In this document: positions 29,646 to 35,307 of the stretch, in pieces
How positions within the stretch are numbered: position 1 is the first letter of the stretch
How the letters are laid out: each line of letters begins with the position of its first letter
NCBI GenBank assembly: GCA_903866915.1
Contig: CAIPPO010000201.1
Location: 1-35,307, forward strand
Direction: 5' to 3'
DNA length: 35,307 nucleotides
From: an uncultured Mucilaginibacter sp.
GTDB lineage: Bacteria > Bacteroidota > Bacteroidia > Sphingobacteriales > Sphingobacteriaceae
The notes under the pieces: model-generated
The model's database searches: none
Seen by the model: the letters and a program-made list of their open reading frames with translations, nothing else
What the model was told of the DNA's origin: nothing
Translations under genes and position numbers: made by a program

Positions 29646-31043
29646 ATGGAATTTAATAAGATTAACGCTCAACTGCTTGCCGCTATCCGTTCGATTGTTG
29701 GAAAGGAAGCTGCATTAACCGACCGCAATGAGTTGGAACCCTATAGTCACGATGAAACCGAAGACCTCCATTTTTACCCCGAAGTTGTAGTAAAGCCCCG
29801 TACCGTCGAAGAAGTTTCGGCCCTGCTGAGCCTGTGTAATGAAAACAGGATACCTGTTACAGCCCGAGGGGCGGGTACGGGATTGAGTGGTGGCGCATTG
29901 CCTGTAAAAGGTGGATTGCTGATTGCTATGGAGCGATTCAATCAGATTTTGGCTATAGATGAGCAGAACCTGCAGGCAACTGTTGAACCCGGAGTAATTA
30001 CCGAAGTTTTTATGAATGCTGTTGCCGAAAAAGGGTTGTTATACCCGGTTGACCCCGCCAGCAAAGGCAGTTGTTTTATAGGCGGTAATGTTTCGCATGG
30101 TTCGGGCGGACCCAGGGTTGTAAAATATGGTACGATCCGCGAATATATACTCAACCTGGAGGTGGTTTTACCAAATGGTGAAGTTATCTGGACAGGCGCC
30201 AATACCCTGAAATATGCTTCCGGGTATAATTTGACCCAGTTGTTGATCGGCTCTGAAGGTACTCTGGGTATAATTACTAAAATAGTAACCAAGCTGATAC
30301 CGCGGCCCACCCAGGATGCCTTATTACTGGCTTCATTCGGTACCAATGAAAGTGCCTGCGCTGCGGTGTCGGCAATTTTCAGGGCTGGCGTTATTCCTTC
30401 AGCGCTTGAGTTTATGGAACGCAGGGGTGTTGAATGGGTAATGGAGCACGATCATCTTAGTTTCGACCTGAAAGACGGTATTGGTGCTTTTTTGCTGATA
30501 GAGGTTGATGGCAATAACCAGGATACCATCTTTGCCGATTGCGAGAAAATCAATAGCGTACTTGAGGAGTTTGATTGTAAAGAAGTGCTTTTTGCAGATA
30601 CTGCCACACAAAAAGAAGAACTCTGGCGCCTGCGCCGTACAATGGCCGTTTCCGTTAAATCAAATACGGTTTATAAAGAAGAAGATACTGTGGTCCCACG
30701 GGCTGCTTTGCCGCAACTGATCAAAGGCATTAAGGAAACCGGTGCTAAATATGGATTTGAGTCGGTTTGCTATGGTCACGCCGGTGATGGTAATGTGCAT
30801 GTCAACATCATCAAAGCCGGTATGAGTGATGAAGACTGGCACAATAACCTAAAAGCAGGTATCAACGAGATATTTGAACTGACCGTTGCCTTAGGCGGTA
30901 CGTTATCTGGTGAACACGGTATTGGTCTTGTTCAGAAAGAATTTATGCCGATCAAATACTCAGAGGTGCATTTTAATTTATGGCGCGGTATTAAAAAAGT
31001 ATTCGATCCGAATGGCATTTTAAATCCGGGAAAGATATTCTAA
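29646..31043 (+). CDS. FAD-linked oxidase, GlcD / D-lactate dehydrogenase family
   Basis: 465 residues from ATG 29646, one base after the folB stop. The PCMH-type FAD domain has ARGAGTGLSGGALPVKGG, VEPGVITEVF and GSCFIGGNVSHGSGGPRVVK. The C-terminal FAD-oxidase domain has CYGHAGDGNVHVNII and GGTLSGEHGIGLVQKEFM, with histidines near the flavin. Such enzymes oxidise D-2-hydroxy acids (glycolate, D-lactate, D-2-hydroxyglutarate) and feed electrons to the respiratory chain or ETF. The substrate is not resolvable here; no glcE/glcF partners follow. Confidence 0.9.
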   Translation: MEFNKINAQLLAAIRSIVGKEAALTDRNELEPYSHDETEDLHFYPEVVVKPRTVEEVSALLSLCNENRIPVTARGAGTGLSGGALPVKGGLLIAMERFNQILAIDEQNLQATVEPGVITEVFMNAVAEKGLLYPVDPASKGSCFIGGNVSHGSGGPRVVKYGTIREYILNLEVVLPNGEVIWTGANTLKYASGYNLTQLLIGSEGTLGIITKIVTKLIPRPTQDALLLASFGTNESACAAVSAIFRAGVIPSALEFMERRGVEWVMEHDHLSFDLKDGIGAFLLIEVDGNNQDTIFADCEKINSVLEEFDCKEVLFADTATQKEELWRLRRTMAVSVKSNTVYKEEDTVVPRAALPQLIKGIKETGAKYGFESVCYGHAGDGNVHVNIIKAGMSDEDWHNNLKAGINEIFELTVALGGTLSGEHGIGLVQKEFMPIKYSEVHFNLWRGIKKVFDPNGILNPGKIF

Positions 31044-31046
31044 ACA

Positions 31047-31129
31047 AAGACACGATTTTGGGATTTTAGGGATTTTTTTGATCCAGGCGCCAGATCTTAA
31101 AAATCAAAAAAATCAATCAATCGTGTCTT
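31047..31129. terminator. Nested inverted repeats between two convergent genes
   Basis: AAGACACGATT (31047-31057) pairs with AATCGTGTCTT (31119-31129), and inside it GATTTTTTTGAT (31071-31082) pairs with ATCAAAAAAATC (31103-31114). A GGCGCC core lies within. The arms give T-rich sides on both strands, so the structure can serve as terminator for both the FAD oxidase and the thioesterase genes. Confidence 0.6.
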
Positions 31130-31149
31130 AATCGGTGTCTTAATCGGTG
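31126..31149. repeat. Tandem duplication of TCTTAATCGGTG
   Basis: The 12-base word is present twice in immediate succession at 31126-31137 and 31138-31149, starting in the right arm of the hairpin and ending one base before the thioesterase stop codon. Confidence 0.8.
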
Positions 31150-31150
31150 T

Positions 31151-31597
31151 TTAGTTCGTATTCAGTATCAGCCCCGGCCTATCAAAATTGATCATTCTTT
31201 CGCGTTGTTCTTTCGGTATTTTAACCGGTTTGTGAACGCTATAATCGTAGCTGATACATACAGTTTTGCCGGTAGTACAAATATCCTCGCCTTCATCTGT
31301 TATTTTCACCAGTACATGCATCACATCAAAGCTGCTGTTACCTATTCGTGTTGTGCGCACGTAGCAGGCTATCTGGTCGTTTCGGGTTATCGGCTTCAGG
31401 TAATTAACTTCCGATCGGGCCAGGATGATGCCGTTATGGTTCCAATCCCATTGCACTATCTCGCGCCAATAGTCGGAACGGGCAATCTCGAAATAGGTTA
31501 AATAAACCGCATTATTCACATGGCCATAAAAATCCAGGTCCGAAAAACGGATCGGGACAAGGGTTCTGAACTTATAATCTGCTAAATTTTCACTCAT
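31151..31597 (-). CDS. 4-hydroxybenzoyl-CoA/YbgC-type acyl-CoA thioesterase
   Basis: 148 residues, hotdog fold. The family motif RFSDLDFYGHVNNAVYLTYF holds the catalytic aspartate (Asp22) and the GHVNN turn. FEIARSDYW, VNYLKPITRNDQIACYVRT and CTTGKTVCISYD are typical strands. It hydrolyses acyl-CoA thioesters in the cytoplasm; chain length is unknown. It is divergent from the small heat-shock gene and convergent with the FAD oxidase. Confidence 0.88.
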   Translation of the reverse strand: MSENLADYKFRTLVPIRFSDLDFYGHVNNAVYLTYFEIARSDYWREIVQWDWNHNGIILARSEVNYLKPITRNDQIACYVRTTRIGNSSFDVMHVLVKITDEGEDICTTGKTVCISYDYSVHKPVKIPKEQRERMINFDRPGLILNTN

Positions 31598-31726
31598 TTT
31601 GTATCATTGTGTCTGTATGGATGCTATCGTAAGCGACATTGTGTCCGAAATCTCAACCTTTTGCCCCTTGGTATAACTGTTGTTCTATCCCCTGCGAAGT
31701 TAATAAACTAAAAAATAATAAACACT

Positions 31727-31731
31727 GGAGG
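31727..31731 (+). promoter_or_regulatory. Strong Shine-Dalgarno GGAGG before the heat-shock gene
   Basis: GGAGG ends eight bases before the ATG at 31740. It is notable because the other genes in this window lack Shine-Dalgarno sequences, as is usual in Bacteroidota; it may support high expression. Confidence 0.7.
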
Positions 31732-31739
31732 ATATCAAT

Positions 31740-32177
31740 ATGACACTCGTAAAATTTAACAACGGACAAAAAAGTGCAGTAAACCCATGGTTCAATGATG
31801 TATTTGATACAATCGTGAACGATTCGTTTTTTAACGACCGGTTTGTAAGCAAGGTGCCTGCTGTGAATATTGCAGAAACCGAAAGCGAATTCCATATCGA
31901 ATTGGCTGCTCCCGGTCTGAAAAAAGATGATTTCAAGATCAGCCTGGAAAAGAACGTGCTGAGCGTTTCTGCCGAAAAGAAAGCTGAAAATGTGGAAGAA
32001 GGTAAAAAATACAGCAAACGCGAATACAGCTATAGCTCTTTCGTAAGATCGTTCACTTTACCTGACTCTGCCGACCATGGAAAAATTGAAGCTGAATATA
32101 CCGATGGTATTTTAAAGCTGAACGTGGCTAAGAAAGAAGAAGCCAAAATTCAATCGCGCGAAATAAGCGTAAAATAA
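31740..32177 (+). CDS. Small heat-shock protein, Hsp20/alpha-crystallin family
   Basis: 145 residues. The alpha-crystallin domain (about 40-130) is clear: VPAVNIAETESEFHIELAAP, GLKKDDFKISLEKNVLSVSA and the closing YTDGILKLNVAKKEE. A C-terminal I-x-V type tail (REISVK) is present for oligomer contacts. It is an ATP-independent chaperone that holds unfolding proteins in the cytoplasm. It is a single gene with an unusually good ribosome-binding site and an intrinsic terminator 140 bases downstream. Confidence 0.94.
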   Translation: MTLVKFNNGQKSAVNPWFNDVFDTIVNDSFFNDRFVSKVPAVNIAETESEFHIELAAPGLKKDDFKISLEKNVLSVSAEKKAENVEEGKKYSKREYSYSSFVRSFTLPDSADHGKIEAEYTDGILKLNVAKKEEAKIQSREISVK

Positions 32178-32318
32178 TTTGACCGGGTGCCGGAGGCAGT
32201 GAGATTAATGTTGTGATTTGTTGAGAGCCCGAGGCCCCGGAAGAAAAAAACCAGTTGCGCTGGTTTGAACAATGCAAAAGAATGTTTTCATAATAAGTTG
32301 TTGGTTTAGTTTGATGTG

Positions 32319-32352
32319 AGCTCCCCGGATATTTCGGGGAGCTTTCTTTTTG
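32319..32352 (+). terminator. Intrinsic terminator of the heat-shock gene
   Basis: AGCTCCCCG (32319-32327) and CGGGGAGCT (32335-32343) form a 9-bp stem with a 7-base loop followed by TTCTTTTTGG. The 140 bases between the gene and the stem (32178-32318) hold no ORF; a small ACCAGTTGCGCTGGTTT hairpin lies around 32251. Confidence 0.9.
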
Positions 32353-32428
32353 GATAGGATCTGGTTGCAGGCTTCATCGGTTTAAGTTTGTCTTCCATCA
32401 ATAATTGCAAGCTATTTATCGATTCTTT

Positions 32429-32459
32429 TTTGCGATTCAGTTCTATATACATACCTTTA
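32429..32459 (+). promoter_or_regulatory. Bacteroidota-type -33/-7 promoter of the GH3 gene
   Basis: TTTG at 32429-32432, 19 bases of spacer, then TACCTTTA at 32452-32459 (one off TAnnTTTG). It is the only place in the window where both elements have the consensus spacing. Transcription would begin near 32464, about 47 bases before the ATG. Confidence 0.6.
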
Positions 32460-32482
32460 GATTGTGTCGTTTTCACACAATC
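32460..32482 (+). promoter_or_regulatory. Candidate operator GATTGTGT-N7-ACACAATC
   Basis: Perfect 8-bp dyad around CGTTTTC, directly abutting the -7 box and covering the inferred transcription start of the GH3 gene. The position fits a repressor operator; a leader hairpin is the alternative. Confidence 0.55.
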
Positions 32483-32510
32483 AATTAATAACCCATTATC
32501 CAACCTTGCT

Positions 32511-35096
32511 ATGAATATTTTCAACTTCCGTAATGCCGTTTATTTTATCGGCTCACTTTCGCTGCTGCTGTTTGCTGTGACTATTTGCAGCAGTAAAACC
32601 GATAAACTACAATGGACTGCCAGTAATGACGGCGATGGCATTATACTGGTTAAAAACCAAAACGGTCCAACTTTAGGTTACTCAAGCAGTTCGGGCGTAA
32701 AAATATTGACCGTGGATGGTCTTGCATTTAAGGACCTGAATAAAAATGGCAAGCTGGATAAATATGAGGACTGGCGTTTACCCGTTGCCGAGCGTGCCAA
32801 AGACCTGGCTTCGCAACTCTCTGTAAACGAGATTGCCGGATTGATGCTTTACAGTATTCACCAGGCCATACCGGCTATGTCGGGTGGTCCGTTTGGTGCT
32901 GGTACTTATAACGGAAAAAAATTCAATGAAGGGGGTATTGATCCGTCTGATGTGACTGATCAGCAAAAAGACTTTTTATTAAAAGATAACCTGAGGCACG
33001 TATTGATCACTTCGGTACAAAGTCCGGAAGTTGCGGCGAAATGGAACAATAAGGTACAGGCCCTGGTGGAAGCCAGCACTTTCGGGATACCGGCCAATAA
33101 CAGTTCGGATCCGCGCCATGGCACCAATTCAGGCGTTGAGTATACAGCAGGTGCCGGTGGGAAAATTTCGCAATGGCCAGATCAATTGGGCCTTGCAGCA
33201 ACGTTTAACCCGGATGTGGTTTTGCAATTTGGTAATATAGCTGCGCAGGAATACCGTGCTTTAGGCATTGCTACGGCTTTGTCGCCACAGATCGACCTTG
33301 GCTCTGAACCGCGTTGGGCACGTATCAACGGCACTTTCGGCGAAGATCCGCAATTGGATGCTGATATGGCGCGGGCTTATGTGGATGGCTTTCAAACATC
33401 TACAGGTGATGCCGAGATTAAAGATGGCTGGGGCTATCATAGCGTAAATGCCATGATGAAGCACTGGCCGGGAGGTGGCCCCGAAGAAGGCGGTCGCGAT
33501 GCGCATTTTGCCTATGGTAAATTTGCGGTTTACCCCGGCAATAATTTTGATGAGCACCTGGTTTCGTTTGTTGATGGTGCGCTCAAACTAAAAGGCAAAA
33601 CAGCGATGTCGGCTGCCGTTATGCCTTATTATACCATATCCTACGGCCGGGATACCAAAGACAAGGAAAATGAAGGAAATAGCTATAATAAATACCTGAT
33701 CACCGACTTGCTGCGCACTAAATACCACTATGATGGTGTGGTTTGTACCGACTGGCTGGTGACCGCCGATGAAGGCAAAAAGCCGGATGAATTTTTAGGT
33801 AAATCGTGGGGAATGGAAAATAAAACCGTTGCCGAAAGACACTACAAAATTCTGATGGCAGGTGTAGATCAGTTTGGTGGTAATAACGTTGCCAGCCCTG
33901 TATTGGAGGCTTACCAAATGGGCGTCAAAGAACATGGGGAGGCCTTTATGCGCGCAAGGTTTGAGCAATCGGCCGTGCGCTTGCTGACCAATATTTTTAG
34001 AACGGGTTTGTTTGAAAACCCTTACCTCAACGTTGCTAATTCAGTTGCTACCGTAGGTAATCCTGATTTTATGACTGCAGGTTACAATGCACAATTAAAA
34101 TCAATTGTGTTATTGAAGAACAGCAAACAGGTATTGCCGTTGAAAAAAGGATTGACCATTTATCTTCCTAAAAAATTCTCGCCTTCAGTTAAAGGCTTTT
34201 TCGGTCCGCCTTCCAAAGAACATTGGGATGAAGCGGTTAACCCGGCCTTGTTCAGCAAGTACTTTAACACGACCGATGACCCCTCAAAAGCCGATGCTGC
34301 TATCGTTTTTGTAAGCAGTCCAAGCGGAGGCTCAGGTTATGATGGTGCAGATACCGTAAAAGGTGGTAATGGTTATGTGCCAATCACTTTGCAATATGGT
34401 GAGTATAAAGCTGCCTACGCGCGTGCTCACAGTATTGCTGCGGGTGACCCCGCCGAACCCAAAGTGCACGATAGGTCTTACAAAGACAAAACCATCACTG
34501 CCGCTAATTATAATGACCTGAAAACCATATTAAAGACCAAAAAGGCGATGAATGGCAAACCGGTTATCGTGGTATTAACGATGTACAAACCCACCATCCC
34601 TGCTGAGTTTGAGAAAGATGCTAACGCAATAGTTGGAAATTTTGGCGTTCAGAATCAAGCAATTCTGGACGTGTTGACTGGTGCTTACGAGCCCTCGGGT
34701 TTATTACCTTTCCAAATGCCGGCTAATATGAAGACCGTTGAATTGCAGGATGAAGATATACCCCATGATATGATCCCTTATACCGATGCCGACCATCATA
34801 GCTATGATTTTGGCTTTGGGATGAACTGGAAAGGAGTGATCCATGATGCCAGAACAGCGCAATACGTTGATATCGTAAAGAAACCTGCCATACATTTAAA
34901 AAACCAGCAGGTAACATTAATAAGCACTACACCGGGTGTCAAAATATATTACAGTACCGATGACTCAACCCCGTCATTTACTGTTGCCCATGAATATAAC
35001 AAGCCATTTATTGCCAAAAAAGGGACTGTTATAAAAGCGATAGCCAAGGTTTATGGTAAAGATAATAGTGGCCTGGCTGTGCTTGAGGTAAAGTAA
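32511..35096 (+). CDS. Secreted glycoside hydrolase family 3 beta-glucosidase
   Basis: 861 residues from ATG 32511. A hydrophobic signal (AVYFIGSLSLLLFAVTIC) marks export; the cysteine there is not a clean lipobox. DLNKNGKLDKYED (75-87) is an EF-hand-like calcium loop. The barrel carries DPRHGTN, ARINGTFGEDP and MKHWPGGGPEEGG, with the nucleophile Asp414 in VVCTDW. The C-terminal sandwich includes SIVLLKNSKQVLPLKKG and VLTGAYEPSGLLPFQMP. The last 60 residues (GVKIYYSTDDSTPSF) resemble a chitobiase/beta-hexosaminidase C-terminal domain. It would release glucose from beta-glucans in the periplasm or outside. It has its own promoter and operator-like dyad. Confidence 0.93.
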   Translation: MNIFNFRNAVYFIGSLSLLLFAVTICSSKTDKLQWTASNDGDGIILVKNQNGPTLGYSSSSGVKILTVDGLAFKDLNKNGKLDKYEDWRLPVAERAKDLASQLSVNEIAGLMLYSIHQAIPAMSGGPFGAGTYNGKKFNEGGIDPSDVTDQQKDFLLKDNLRHVLITSVQSPEVAAKWNNKVQALVEASTFGIPANNSSDPRHGTNSGVEYTAGAGGKISQWPDQLGLAATFNPDVVLQFGNIAAQEYRALGIATALSPQIDLGSEPRWARINGTFGEDPQLDADMARAYVDGFQTSTGDAEIKDGWGYHSVNAMMKHWPGGGPEEGGRDAHFAYGKFAVYPGNNFDEHLVSFVDGALKLKGKTAMSAAVMPYYTISYGRDTKDKENEGNSYNKYLITDLLRTKYHYDGVVCTDWLVTADEGKKPDEFLGKSWGMENKTVAERHYKILMAGVDQFGGNNVASPVLEAYQMGVKEHGEAFMRARFEQSAVRLLTNIFRTGLFENPYLNVANSVATVGNPDFMTAGYNAQLKSIVLLKNSKQVLPLKKGLTIYLPKKFSPSVKGFFGPPSKEHWDEAVNPALFSKYFNTTDDPSKADAAIVFVSSPSGGSGYDGADTVKGGNGYVPITLQYGEYKAAYARAHSIAAGDPAEPKVHDRSYKDKTITAANYNDLKTILKTKKAMNGKPVIVVLTMYKPTIPAEFEKDANAIVGNFGVQNQAILDVLTGAYEPSGLLPFQMPANMKTVELQDEDIPHDMIPYTDADHHSYDFGFGMNWKGVIHDARTAQYVDIVKKPAIHLKNQQVTLISTTPGVKIYYSTDDSTPSFTVAHEYNKPFIAKKGTVIKAIAKVYGKDNSGLAVLEVK

Positions 35097-35111
35097 GTAG
35101 CTTAAAAGTGC

Positions 35112-35300
35112 TGTCATGGTGAGCCTGTCGAACCATGGTGGGCAAAAGCCCCGCCCGCGTCGCCCTTCGACAGGCTCAGGGTGACATTCCGGCGCGCCTG
35201 ATGTAAGATTATAAATAGCGCAGGCTGTCATGGTGAGCTTGTCGAACCATGGTGTGCAAAGGCCCTGCCCGCGTCGCTCTTCGACAGGCTCAGGGTGACA
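35112..35300. repeat. Two REPIN-like hairpin units, opposite orientation
   Basis: Units at 35112-35186 and 35226-35300, 114 bases apart, begin TGTCATGG and end GGTGACA. They are the reverse complement of the family at 17460-17871. They lie 16 bases after the GH3 stop and may protect or end its mRNA. The array may continue beyond the window edge. Confidence 0.8.
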
Positions 35301-35307
35301 TTCTGGC

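Noticed and set aside
32388..32510. 41-residue N-terminal extension of the GH3 protein
   Set aside because: It would place the promoter and dyad inside the coding region and bury the signal peptide; ATG 32511 gives a proper signal sequence.
32306..32524. 72-codon minus-strand frame
   Set aside because: Overlaps the heat-shock terminator, GH3 promoter and GH3 start; no homology seen.
34974..35231. 85-codon minus-strand frame with CHPEPVEG
   Set aside because: Translation of the REPIN-like unit plus GH3 antisense.

Overview
The window looks like a chromosomal segment of a Bacteroidota bacterium, most likely a Sphingobacteriaceae relative of Pedobacter or Mucilaginibacter. This is inferred from gene content (OmpA/PD40/TPR envelope protein, BFN-UVR nuclease protein, large FtsX-type permease, Sco/cytochrome lipoproteins), from the near absence of Shine-Dalgarno sequences, and from TAnnTTTG promoter boxes sitting just upstream of many start codons. 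No tRNA, rRNA, prophage or CRISPR array was seen. Most of the window is housekeeping and metabolism on both strands.

Layout. 1-2700 (minus): etfB-etfA, a bifunctional-nuclease protein and the start of a nucleoside-type transporter. 2800-7000: a TPR protein, dnaB, rlmB and a mannose-1-phosphate guanylyltransferase. 7200-12100: recQ, an OmpA-family envelope protein and queE. 12250-13800 (plus): a compact operon of lipoprotein, Rieske protein and NTF2-like protein, followed by a 510-base gap with repeated GACCGG motifs and an intrinsic terminator. 14300-16740 (minus): a MacB/FtsX-type permease with a convincing sigma-54-type promoter and paired upstream repeats. 16850-17880: accessory DNA with a transposase-like HTH fragment between direct repeats, a perfect inverted repeat and an array of hairpin (REPIN-like) units. 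18000-23460 (minus): folD, lepA, an O-methyltransferase and an NtrC-type response regulator. 23560-23950 (minus): RNase P RNA, with G-rich tandem repeats just upstream. 24160-26150 (minus): lipoprotein, Sco1 and cytochrome c operon, then a DinB-fold protein. 26500-31600: GH1 beta-glucosidase, glutaryl-CoA dehydrogenase-like enzyme, folB, a GlcD-type FAD oxidase and a 4HBT thioesterase. 31740-35100 (plus): small heat-shock protein and a secreted GH3 glycosidase, then two more REPIN-like units in the opposite orientation.

How the genes fit together. EtfAB is the usual electron acceptor for acyl-CoA dehydrogenases such as the glutaryl-CoA dehydrogenase here. GH1 and GH3 fit a saccharolytic lifestyle. 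Sco1 with the cytochrome c lipoprotein suggests copper handling near a respiratory oxidase. folD and folB serve folate metabolism.

The least ordinary material is regulatory and non-coding: the sigma-54-type control region of the permease (with an NtrC-type activator 6 kb away), the GACCGG-rich gap, the repeat array with compensatory stem changes, the promoter and dyad in front of the GH3 gene, and the repeats behind the rnpB promoter. No clearly new protein system was found.
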